Below, piece after piece: positions 1 to 7,995 of a DNA stretch of 64,000 nucleotides (the first letter of the stretch is position 1; each line of letters begins with the position of its first letter). Source of the stretch: Ignavibacteriales bacterium (GTDB lineage: Bacteria > Bacteroidota > Ignavibacteria > Ignavibacteriales > SURF-24); assembly GCA_003599415.1 (NCBI GenBank), contig QZKB01000112.1, forward strand, positions 1-64,000. Direction: 5' to 3'. The translations under genes were made by a program, and so were the position numbers. The notes under the pieces were generated by a model. The model saw only the letters and a list, made by a program, of their open reading frames with translations. It was not told the DNA's origin and ran no database searches.

Positions 1-43
1 ATGTATGTATACCACATAAAATTCAAATGAACATTTGTCGTTT

Positions 44-71
44 AAAACTAAAAACCCGGAAACAATCCGGG
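44..71 (-). terminator. Rho-independent terminator after tRNA-Asp
   Basis: Read on the minus strand, GCCCGGA and TCCGGG pair across a five-base loop (arms at 66-71 and 55-60), followed by TTTTTAGTTTT. It lies about ten bases beyond the 3' end of the tRNA, so it most likely ends that transcript. Confidence 0.75.
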
Positions 72-81
72 CTTTATCGAG

Positions 82-155
82 CGGGGTTGACGAGGCTCGA
101 ACTCGCGACCTCCTGCGTGACAGGCAGGCGTTCTAACCAACTGAACTACAACCCC
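82..155 (-). tRNA. tRNA-Asp (GTC)
   Basis: The minus strand folds as a full cloverleaf. The acceptor stem is GGGGTTG/CAACCCC with discriminator G, and the anticodon arm is CCTGC-CTGTCAC-GCAGG with anticodon GTC (aspartate). The T-loop is TTCGAGC. The 3' CCA is not encoded, because the bases after the discriminator read CTC, so CCA must be added by the nucleotidyltransferase. A terminator follows directly and pfkA lies upstream on the same strand. Confidence 0.95.
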
Positions 156-184
156 AGCATTATTAAGAACAAAAAATGTGCTTA

Positions 185-215
185 CAAATAACGGAAATAT
201 TTTCCTCTTTTGCAA
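185..215 (-). promoter_or_regulatory. Putative promoter of tRNA-Asp
   Basis: On the minus strand TTGCAA (215-210), a 17-base spacer and GTTATT (192-187) followed by TG lie about 30 bases upstream of the tRNA. The spacing is ideal for a housekeeping sigma factor, but the -10 is a weak match. The gap between pfkA and the tRNA supports separate transcription. Confidence 0.35.
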
Positions 216-229
216 GAGCTATAACATGG

Positions 230-1333
230 TTAAAATTCATCAGAACCAAAACTAATTCCAACTGCTTTAGCTGAAATAACCGCCTGCGTTTCAGGAGTAA
301 CAAGCTTCTGATGTGATATGGCATCTTCGATTTTAACACTGACAATTTCATTTCCTTTTAACGCTACCATTCTTCCAAATTTTCTTTTAGCTGCTAATTC
401 AATCGCAAAAGTGCCGAATTTTGTCGATAGGATCCTGTCATACGGAGTTGGACTGCCTCCTCTTTGAAGATGTCCGAGTACGGTTGTTCTGGTTTCGAGG
501 CTTGTAGCTTCCATGATTTTTTTTGAAACGAATTCTCCAATTCCGCCTAGTTGAATCGGATCTGTTCTTTTAGAATCGACTGCTTTTACAATCATTTTTC
601 CTGATTTTGGTTTAGCTCCCTCTGCCACACAAACTATACTGAATCTTTTCCCCATCATATTTCTTTTAGTTACCTTTTGATATACCATCTCCCAATCAAA
701 TGGAAATTCCGGTATCAGAATTATATCTGCTCCACCTGCAAGCCCGGCATGTAGGGCTATCCATCCTGCATATCTGCCCATAACCTCAACTACCATAATG
801 CGGTGATGTGAAGAAGCGGTTGTATGTAACCTGTCTATAGCTTCTGCTGCAACAAAAACAGCAGAATCATGCCCAAAGGTCTGATCGGTAGCCTGTAGAT
901 CATTATCAATTGTTTTTGGAACACCAACTACATTCATTCCCATACCTGCCAACTTATTAGCTATGTGCATAGTACCGTCACCACCAATAGCAATTAGTGC
1001 ATCAAGGTTCCAGCCTTTGTAGTTTTTAAGAGCAAGTTCTGCTCTGTTCACAATTTTTATCCCTTTTTCAGTTTGAATAGGCCAATGAAACGGATCTCCT
1101 TTATTTGACGAACCAAGTATTGTTCCTCCAACGGCAAGTATCCCTGAAACATCTCGGTTATACAATTGTTTGGCTTTTCCGGTAACCAAACCTTCAAATC
1201 CATCCTCAATACCAAAGACTTCCATTCCATAATCATGGGCGGGCTTAGTTACACCACGAATAACGGCATTTAATCCGGGGCAATCTCCACCACCGGTAAG
1301 TACTCCAATTCTCTTAACTGATTTTGATTTCAC
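230..1333 (-). CDS. pfkA: 6-phosphofructokinase, mixed-signature (group III-like)
   Basis: This cytoplasmic glycolytic enzyme phosphorylates fructose 6-phosphate to fructose 1,6-bisphosphate. The 367-residue protein has the nucleotide-binding start LTGGGDCPGLN (residues 12-22), GGDG at 117-120 and the catalytic loop PKTIDND at 139-145, with D143 as the expected base. The signature is mixed. Glycine 120 is the residue typical of ATP-dependent enzymes, while lysine 140 occupies the position that is glycine in E. coli PfkA and lysine in PPi-dependent and group III enzymes. The phosphoryl donor cannot be settled from sequence alone. Translation starts at GTG 1333, behind GAGGAAT. An overlapping ATG two bases upstream is followed at once by a stop. 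The gene is transcribed away from secD. Confidence 0.93.
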   Translation of the reverse strand: MKSKSVKRIGVLTGGGDCPGLNAVIRGVTKPAHDYGMEVFGIEDGFEGLVTGKAKQLYNRDVSGILAVGGTILGSSNKGDPFHWPIQTEKGIKIVNRAELALKNYKGWNLDALIAIGGDGTMHIANKLAGMGMNVVGVPKTIDNDLQATDQTFGHDSAVFVAAEAIDRLHTTASSHHRIMVVEVMGRYAGWIALHAGLAGGADIILIPEFPFDWEMVYQKVTKRNMMGKRFSIVCVAEGAKPKSGKMIVKAVDSKRTDPIQLGGIGEFVSKKIMEATSLETRTTVLGHLQRGGSPTPYDRILSTKFGTFAIELAAKRKFGRMVALKGNEIVSVKIEDAISHQKLVTPETQAVISAKAVGISFGSDEF

Positions 1334-1464
1334 ATATTCCTCAAAAAAATCTATTCAAAAATATAGATTTTCAGAAAGATGTCACATAAAAATTTAGGCC
1401 ACCTTGAATAAAATTGTACCGGATTTGGCAGATTTGGGGATTCAAAAACATCGAGTTTATTTAA

Positions 1465-1495
1465 TTGATTTTCTATATAACAGAGCCTATATTTG
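1465..1495 (+). promoter_or_regulatory. Putative promoter of secDF
   Basis: TTGATT (1465-1470), a 17-base spacer and TATATT (1488-1493) followed by TG precede secD by about 50 bases. The element fits a sigma-70 promoter. Its -10 also matches the TAnnTTTG form described for Bacteroidetes. Confidence 0.5.
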
Positions 1496-1544
1496 AAGAC
1501 TTAAAAATGATAATTAATCACCTATTAATTCAAAAAGAAGGAAT

Positions 1545-3476
1545 ATGAAACAGTTTAGGTTTAGAATAATAATCATCCTACTTGCAGTTGCCTTAAGTGT
1601 TTATTTATTACACTTCACATATGCAGATTACCAGAACAGTAAGCATGTGACTGAAGTTGAGGATGCAACCAGAAAAGAGATTCTTGCAAAGAATCCAACA
1701 ATAAGCAGAACAAATCTGGAAAAACTTGTAGAAACCAAGATAGACAGCATCAAGATGGCAAACCCGTCTTATGCAAGCGATAGAGCTAAAAGGATAAAAC
1801 TTGGTTTGGATCTTCAGGGTGGTATGTATATGGTTATGGAAGTTAATACTGCTAAACTTCTCGAAAAATTAGCAACAAATCCTGACCAGACATTTAAACA
1901 GACTTTAAGAGAAGCTGAAAATGAATCTAAAGTTTCTGAAGCTGATATAGTTGGTTTGTTTACAAGAAAACTACAGCAAAAAGGAATAAGACTTAGCCGC
2001 TACTTCGGTTCTGTAAGAGATGATGACGATAAGATCATTTCCAAATTATCCGATCAATCAGAAGATGCTGTTAAAAGAGCAGTTGAAATTATAAAGAACA
2101 GAGTTGATCAGTATGGCGTATCGGAACCAAGTATTGAAAGACAAGGCTCAAGAAGAATTATTATTCAATTACCGGGCGTTGCTAAAGAAGAAGAAGCAAG
2201 ACAACTCTTACAAGGCTCAGCTTTATTGGAGTTTAAACTTGTAAAAGAACCTCAGTTTACTGTAAATATAATGCAGAAGATTGATGAAGCATTAGCCGGT
2301 AAGGTAACAACAGATAGTCTTACAAATGATTCAACTAAAACTGCTGAAAATAAAATCGCTGATACAAATAAAGCAAAGAATGATACTTCGCAGAAACAAT
2401 TATCAAAAGAAGAATTTGCAAAACAACATCCTTTCTTTGCAATAGCTATGTTAAATCCACAGGGTCAAACGGCAGAAGCATATGTTAAGGAAGATAATAA
2501 ATCCCGTCTTGAATATATGCTTAGCAGGCCGGAAGTTGAGAAAGTAATGCCAAATAATGTTGAATTTAAATATTCAGCAAAATCAATTATTGGTGAGGAT
2601 GGAGCAAAATACTTTTTGCTTTACATGGTAAATAAAAATCCTGAACTTACAGGTGGTGTTATAACAGATGCCCAGGCAAATATTGATCCCCAGACTTCCT
2701 CTCCTGTAGTTTATATGCAGATGAATGCAGAAGGCGCAAGAGACTGGGCAAGAATAACCGGTTCTAACATTGGTAACAGAATCGCAATTGTACTTGACAA
2801 TGTTATTTATTCAGCACCTACAGTTCAGAATAAAATTCCTAACGGTAACTCACAGATTTCCGGTATGCAAAATCTAGATGAAGCAAAATTAATGGAAATC
2901 GTATTAAAAGCTGGTGCATTGCCAGCGCCAGTAGATTTTATTGAAGAAAGAACAGTTGGACCGTCTTTAGGTCAGGATTCTGTTTCTAAAGGATTTAATT
3001 CCAGCTTAATAGGATATATACTCGTAGCTATTTTTATGGTTGTATATTATCAAAAAGCTGGTGGAGTTACAGGTATGTCAATTGTATTTACTGTTTTATT
3101 TATACTTGCAGCATTAGCTGGATTTGCAGGAACACTAACAATGCCGGGTATTGCAGGTATTGTACTAGCAATTGGTACAGCAGTGGATTCTAACGTGCTA
3201 ATATTTGAAAGAATAAGGGAAGAACTTGCTGTTGGTAAAACTATGAAGTCCGCCATTCAAAGCGGTTTCAAAAGTTCATTCTCGGCAATATTCGATTCTA
3301 ACGTAACAACCTTGATTACTGGTATTATTCTTTACCAGTTTGGCAGCGGTCCTATCCAGGGTTTTGCTATTACTTTGATGATAGGAATTCTTGCAAGCTT
3401 ATTCAGTTCGTTAGTTATTACCCGCCTTGTTTTCGAGTATATGGCGGAAAAAGGTTACAATATTAGTATCGGTTAA
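1545..3476 (+). CDS. secD: Protein translocase subunit SecD
   Basis: SecD is the inner-membrane partner of SecYEG that uses the proton-motive force to complete protein export. The 643-residue protein has one N-terminal membrane helix (about 5-27), the conserved GLDLQGGM motif near residue 89, a large periplasmic region with the P1-type ferredoxin-like domain, and five C-terminal helices (about 485-640) of the RND type with GTAVDSNVLIFERIREE. The periplasmic region carries a low-complexity polar insert of about 40 residues near 250-290 (rich in Thr, Asn, Lys and Asp), which is longer than in E. coli. AGAAGG lies before the ATG. secF follows after 25 bases, so the two genes form an operon. Confidence 0.96.
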   Translation: MKQFRFRIIIILLAVALSVYLLHFTYADYQNSKHVTEVEDATRKEILAKNPTISRTNLEKLVETKIDSIKMANPSYASDRAKRIKLGLDLQGGMYMVMEVNTAKLLEKLATNPDQTFKQTLREAENESKVSEADIVGLFTRKLQQKGIRLSRYFGSVRDDDDKIISKLSDQSEDAVKRAVEIIKNRVDQYGVSEPSIERQGSRRIIIQLPGVAKEEEARQLLQGSALLEFKLVKEPQFTVNIMQKIDEALAGKVTTDSLTNDSTKTAENKIADTNKAKNDTSQKQLSKEEFAKQHPFFAIAMLNPQGQTAEAYVKEDNKSRLEYMLSRPEVEKVMPNNVEFKYSAKSIIGEDGAKYFLLYMVNKNPELTGGVITDAQANIDPQTSSPVVYMQMNAEGARDWARITGSNIGNRIAIVLDNVIYSAPTVQNKIPNGNSQISGMQNLDEAKLMEIVLKAGALPAPVDFIEERTVGPSLGQDSVSKGFNSSLIGYILVAIFMVVYYQKAGGVTGMSIVFTVLFILAALAGFAGTLTMPGIAGIVLAIGTAVDSNVLIFERIREELAVGKTMKSAIQSGFKSSFSAIFDSNVTTLITGIILYQFGSGPIQGFAITLMIGILASLFSSLVITRLVFEYMAEKGYNISIG

Positions 3477-3501
3477 AATTGGAATTAGGAGATTAATATA
3501 A

Positions 3502-4641
3502 ATGAGAATATTTAAAAACTTAAATGTAGATTTTCTTAGCAAGAGAAAATATTTCTATATTCTTTCTACTGCTATATTTTTTATCGGTGTACTGAATATA
3601 GTATTCAGAGGACTGGAGTTCGGTATAGACTTTTTAGGCGGAACTGAAATAGCTATCGAGTTTGATAAGCCAATTGAAATTGCTCCTTTAAGAGATTATG
3701 CTGATAACATCGGTTTGGGAAAACTTGAATTGAAAACGTTCGGAAGCGATAGAGCAATCCTTATGAGATCAGAGTTACAGGAATTACCATCTAATATCTC
3801 AAAGAATATTCAGGCTAAAATAAATGAAAAGATTGATAAGCAATTTCCCGGTTTACCACACAAAATTGTTTCCACAGGATCTTCATCATTTATTTTTGAA
3901 TTTGAAAATAAAGATACGGTAAGCGAAGTATCTGAGTTTTTATTTAACAGCGGATACCAGACTGTAAGAGGTACAGATGAAGCCAGCCTTAACCAGTTAA
4001 CAGTTAGAACAGGATTATCAGACTGGATGAAGGAAAGCCTCAGAAACAAATACCCTGATAATTACTTTAAAGTACTTAAAGAAGACAGAGTTGGACCTAA
4101 AGTTGGTAAGGAATTAAAACAGGATGCAGTAGTTGCCTTATTCCTTTCGCTTGTTGCAATCCTTATTTACTTGGCAATAAGATTTAAATTCATCTTTGCT
4201 GTTGGCGCCGTACTTGCGCTCTTCCACGACGTTCTGATTACCCTTGGTTTGTACTCAATATTATATGGCTTAATTCCAGGATTAAACCTTGAAATTGATT
4301 TAACCATTGTTGGAGCGTTCCTTACTATCGTTGGTTATTCGGTTAGTGATACCGTTGTTATCTTTGACAGAGTCAGAGAAAATCTTAAACTTCACAAAAC
4401 TCTTCCAATTAAGGATAACATTAACAATGCACTTAACAAAACTATGAGCAGAACCGTATTGACCGGTGGTTCTACTTTACTTGCACTTTTAGTATTGGTT
4501 TTATTCGGTGGCGAAGTTTTAAGAGCTTTCTCTTTTACACTGTTCTTCGGAATAATAATCGGTACTTACTCATCAATCTTCGTTGCAAGCGCTTTGGTTT
4601 ATGATTATGCAGAAAAAACAAAACGTAAGATAGAATTCTAA
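3502..4641 (+). CDS. secF: Protein translocase subunit SecF
   Basis: SecF forms a membrane complex with SecD and assists late steps of Sec-dependent secretion. The 379-residue protein shows the family pattern. Helix 1 (about 15-35) is followed by GIDFLGGTEIAIEF, a periplasmic domain, and five C-terminal helices with the hallmark VGYSVSDTVVIFDRVRENL around residues 275-293. It lies 25 bases after secD, with an AGGAG-type ribosome site in the gap, and a strong terminator follows. Length and motif order are normal. Confidence 0.96.
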   Translation: MRIFKNLNVDFLSKRKYFYILSTAIFFIGVLNIVFRGLEFGIDFLGGTEIAIEFDKPIEIAPLRDYADNIGLGKLELKTFGSDRAILMRSELQELPSNISKNIQAKINEKIDKQFPGLPHKIVSTGSSSFIFEFENKDTVSEVSEFLFNSGYQTVRGTDEASLNQLTVRTGLSDWMKESLRNKYPDNYFKVLKEDRVGPKVGKELKQDAVVALFLSLVAILIYLAIRFKFIFAVGAVLALFHDVLITLGLYSILYGLIPGLNLEIDLTIVGAFLTIVGYSVSDTVVIFDRVRENLKLHKTLPIKDNINNALNKTMSRTVLTGGSTLLALLVLVLFGGEVLRAFSFTLFFGIIIGTYSSIFVASALVYDYAEKTKRKIEF

Positions 4642-4664
4642 AAATTATATAAATTAAAAAGAAA

Positions 4665-4696
4665 GCCGGCTGATAAATTTAATCGCCGGCTTTTTT
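4665..4696. terminator. Bidirectional terminator between secF and the TPR gene
   Basis: GCCGGC (4665-4670) pairs with GCCGGC (4685-4690) and is followed by TTTTTT on the plus strand. On the minus strand the hairpin is followed by TTTCTTTTTAATTT. The flanking genes converge, so the site probably serves both. Confidence 0.85.
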
Positions 4697-4722
4697 GTTT
4701 GTATCAATCAATTTATTTGAAT

Positions 4723-5883
4723 TTACTTTTTGGATTTTGCCCCTTTCAGTTTTGCATTAATAAAATCTATTTGAGATTGACATGCTTTTTTATATGTCGG
4801 ATCTGTTAAACCGGCTTTGAAGTTTTCAAGCGCTTTTGTATTATCACCTTTGTTGAAATAAATTAATCCCCTGTAATAAGCTATTGCCCCGTCAGAAACT
4901 GTTTTCTTTAAAGCGACTGTACTATCTAAAGATTTTAATGCATTATCGTATTGTCTCTTTTCATTATAAGCTTTTGCTAATCCAAGAAAAGCCTGATCCG
5001 AACCCGCCTTTTCATTTGCTTTTGTAAAGTAATCAAGCGCTTTATCATATTTCTTTTCTTTTATTGCCGTATTTCCTGCTACAAGATAAGTCCTGGATTC
5101 ACCTTCTTTAGCACTGTTAACTAAAGTAGGATTTTTGGAAACCTCGATAACTTTTTCATAATTTTTTATTGCGCCGTCATAGTCATTCTTTTTGGTTAAT
5201 AAACCGGCTAATGCAAGATAAGCCAGGTCAAAAGTTGGATCTGCTGCAATTGCAGCATTAAAACTTTTCTCTGCGTCATCGCTTTTTTCCATCTTTGATA
5301 AAGTAATTCCTTTTTGAAAATGGGTTTTAGGATCATTGGTATTAATAACAAGTGAAGCATCATATTTTTTAATTGCTTCATCAAACTTACTTGCCTTGGA
5401 AAGTTCGTTCCCTTCGTTAAATAACTCAACTGCTTTTGTGTTATTAATAAATGCAATTGATTCCTGCGCATTCTTTTTTGTTTCTTCACTATTAGAAACC
5501 TGCAATATTTTATTATATGTTGCAATGGCATCATCATACTCTTTTAACAACAACTGAGTATTGGCAATTTTATTATAAGCAGCATCATTCTGGTTTAAAG
5601 AAAGACTTGCATTAAAAGCTTCTTTGGCTTCGGCATATTTATTAAGCTTAACTAAAGCATCCCCTTTAAGCAGATAGGTTTTATAATCCTTAGTAATTTG
5701 AAGACTTGAATCAGCATATATAACAGCTTCTTCATATTTCTGACTTTGCAAATTCTGTACTGCATTATTAAAATACGTAGCAGCTTTTGGATCCATCTTT
5801 ACTGCTGAAGTATCTTGTTGGGCTTCAATGGTTGTTACGCTTATAAAAGCAAAAAGCCCACTTAACAAAAGTATTTTTTTCAT
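4723..5883 (-). CDS. Secreted tetratricopeptide-repeat protein
   Basis: A signal peptide (about residues 1-21, MKKILLLSGLFAFISVTTIEA) leads into a 386-residue protein made almost entirely of TPR units, with repeated patterns such as 'A..YFNNA...', 'YDDAIATYNKIL' and 'YDKALDYFTKA' every 34-37 residues. TPR arrays are protein-protein scaffolds, and this one should be periplasmic or outer-membrane associated. No enzymatic motif is visible. The C-terminus is lysine-rich (KLKGAKSKK). It is a single-gene unit with its own promoter about 100 bases upstream and a shared terminator behind it. The partner is unknown. Confidence 0.85.
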   Translation of the reverse strand: MKKILLLSGLFAFISVTTIEAQQDTSAVKMDPKAATYFNNAVQNLQSQKYEEAVIYADSSLQITKDYKTYLLKGDALVKLNKYAEAKEAFNASLSLNQNDAAYNKIANTQLLLKEYDDAIATYNKILQVSNSEETKKNAQESIAFINNTKAVELFNEGNELSKASKFDEAIKKYDASLVINTNDPKTHFQKGITLSKMEKSDDAEKSFNAAIAADPTFDLAYLALAGLLTKKNDYDGAIKNYEKVIEVSKNPTLVNSAKEGESRTYLVAGNTAIKEKKYDKALDYFTKANEKAGSDQAFLGLAKAYNEKRQYDNALKSLDSTVALKKTVSDGAIAYYRGLIYFNKGDNTKALENFKAGLTDPTYKKACQSQIDFINAKLKGAKSKK

Positions 5884-6195
5884 ATTATCCTTTTTATTAT
5901 GGTTAAAAACTTATTGAATTAGTTTTTAAGATCTGAAGATATTCACGTTTTACTGAATCTCAGTCTATATTTTACGACAAATGTAGGTCATCAAAGAAAA
6001 AAAATCAATATTTAATTTAGCCACCGGTTAAAATGCTCTTTATTGTGTTCAAAAATGACTTAATACTTCGACAAAGAAATTCATTGCCTGTAATTTGTAT
6101 GGAAAATCGAATAAAATTACTCATCTCTCATAAGTGATCTCACTTTAGTTCTAGTTTAAGCAAGTTAGATTCTGTTTTAATTAGGTTATATATTC
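5884..6195. other. Divergent intergenic region
   Basis: This 312-base gap separates the minus-strand TPR gene from the plus-strand binding-protein gene. It contains the putative TPR promoter described separately. I see no tRNA, repeat or convincing plus-strand promoter. If the binding protein starts at its internal TTG (6346), the non-coding stretch extends to 6345. Confidence 0.6.
5980..6008 (-). promoter_or_regulatory. Putative promoter of the TPR gene
   Basis: On the minus strand TTGATT (6008-6003), a 17-base spacer and TACATT (5985-5980) followed by TG form a promoter with the same layout as that of secDF. The leader to the start codon would be about 90 bases. Confidence 0.45.
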
Positions 6196-7995
6196 ATGTA
6201 CAAAGAAATTTTAAAAACTCCTAATATAAATTGCAAGAACTTTTGTCTAAAAAAATTCGTGAAATATTCTACTCAATTTTGTTTTATTTCTCATTTTTTT
6301 ATATTGGTGGCAAAATATTCGGAAATTGCAAGGGTGTTCAAATTATTGAAAATACTTGAGCTTCTCTGTTTAGTAAGCAAAAAACTTCCTTTATTAACAA
6401 TATCAATTCTAACCATCTTTTTTTTTCTGTCTTGTAATAATAAACTTCCCGATAAAATTTATAACGAGAAAAGCGGAGGAACTTTTAAGTGGTTTATTAC
6501 TGATCCTGTTGAACAGCTAAATCCGATAAATATTTTATACTCTTCCGACATGGTTGCAGCCTCACTTATCTTCGAAGGGCTTGTTGGATATGGACAAAAG
6601 GTAAATGAATTTGTACCGCTAATTGCCGAGTCCTGGCAGATTTTGGATAATGGGAAAAGATATTTGTTCAATATCAGGAAAGGAGTAAAATTCCACAATA
6701 ATCCTTGTTTTAAAAACGGGTTGGGAAGAGACCTGGTGCTGGATGATATAGTAAAGACTTTCGAGAGAATTGCTGATCCGAAGAATGAAGGACCGTTTTG
6801 GCCCCTGTTTAGTAAAAAAATTCTTGGCATTGATGAATTCCATTCAGGAAAATTAAAAACCATAAGTGGGATTAGAAAAATAAATAATACTCAAATTGAA
6901 TTTACCCTTACAAAACCATTCGTTACTTTTTTATCTTTACTTGCCACTCCCGGTGCCTATATAACACCATTCGAAGCATGGGATGTTTATAAAGAACAGA
7001 TTGGCAGTCACCCCGTTGGAACAGGACCTTTCCGATTAGCTGTGTGGAATCCTGTAGAAGAAATGATTTTCGTCCGTAATGAAAGTTACTGGGGAAAGAC
7101 AAATGAAGGCAACCGGCAGCCACTTTTAGATGAGATTATAATTAAACCGCATTCAAATCCTCTGATCATATATTCAGAACTGATCAAGGGAGAAAATTTT
7201 CTGCATTATATGAATCCTTCTAATCTGAAAAAAATTGAGAAAGCAAAAGAATTTAATGAGCAATTCAAGATTTACAAAATCGATAATGGTTTATCCTTTC
7301 GTTTCTTTGGTTTTTCCTTCAATAGAAAATTGTCACCTATATCAAACGTTAATCTTCGCCAATTAATAAAACATAATCTTGATAAGAAATTACTTATGAA
7401 TGATGTAGAAGAAAATTTCGTTTTTGCTAATTCTGTTGTCCCAGGTTTCTTGTATGATAGGCAAGGTTTAATATTAAATAAAAATTCTGAGCAAAATAAA
7501 ACAAATCCGGAGATAACTTATTCTACTACGCAAAGATTAGAAATTCTTTCAAGCATTCATTCTGAAGATATTAAGATGCTTGAAAAAGCGCTAAACAAAC
7601 TTAATATAAAACATAAAGTAAATATCCTTCCAAACAAGTACTATCAGGAAATAACTGAAAGAGAGCCTGATATTTTCAGGGTAAGTATGACTCCGGTATA
7701 CCCTGATCCGGAAGAGTATTTTAACCTGTTCTACTCAAAAAATCATGAATTAAACCTGATGCACTATAAGAATTCTGAATTCGATGAAATTTTTGAAGAA
7801 TCTATGTTTGAGCAAAATCCGGAAAAAAGGACAAAGCTTTTTATCAAACTCGAACAGATACTGAACAATGATCTTCCCTGTATTCCACTTACTCACGAAG
7901 CTGAAAGGTATTATGCTTTTCCAAAATTTGTAAAAGGATTAATCATTAAAAACTCAATTCCTGACTTCAGAAATGTTTGGTTAGATAAGCCATGA
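6196..7995 (+). CDS. Family 5 extracellular solute-binding lipoprotein
   Basis: The body matches ABC-type peptide/nickel (SBP_bac_5) binding proteins: 'GGTFKWFITDPVEQLNPI', 'ADPKNEGPFWPLF', 'GTGPFRL' and a C-terminal 'LEQILNNDLPCIPL'. A hydrophobic stretch ending in FFFLSC (Cys 80 from the first ATG) is a lipobox. The first 50 residues are unusual for a signal sequence. A TTG at 6346 (codon 51), behind AGGG, would give a normal 29-residue lipoprotein signal, so the start is uncertain. No permease or ATPase gene is adjacent. Instead the stop overlaps the start of a histidine kinase (ATGA), which suggests the protein presents a ligand to the sensor or shares its regulation. The ligand is unknown. 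Confidence 0.85.
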   Translation: MYKEILKTPNINCKNFCLKKFVKYSTQFCFISHFFILVAKYSEIARVFKLLKILELLCLVSKKLPLLTISILTIFFFLSCNNKLPDKIYNEKSGGTFKWFITDPVEQLNPINILYSSDMVAASLIFEGLVGYGQKVNEFVPLIAESWQILDNGKRYLFNIRKGVKFHNNPCFKNGLGRDLVLDDIVKTFERIADPKNEGPFWPLFSKKILGIDEFHSGKLKTISGIRKINNTQIEFTLTKPFVTFLSLLATPGAYITPFEAWDVYKEQIGSHPVGTGPFRLAVWNPVEEMIFVRNESYWGKTNEGNRQPLLDEIIIKPHSNPLIIYSELIKGENFLHYMNPSNLKKIEKAKEFNEQFKIYKIDNGLSFRFFGFSFNRKLSPISNVNLRQLIKHNLDKKLLMNDVEENFVFANSVVPGFLYDRQGLILNKNSEQNKTNPEITYSTTQRLEILSSIHSEDIKMLEKALNKLNIKHKVNILPNKYYQEITEREPDIFRVSMTPVYPDPEEYFNLFYSKNHELNLMHYKNSEFDEIFEESMFEQNPEKRTKLFIKLEQILNNDLPCIPLTHEAERYYAFPKFVKGLIIKNSIPDFRNVWLDKP

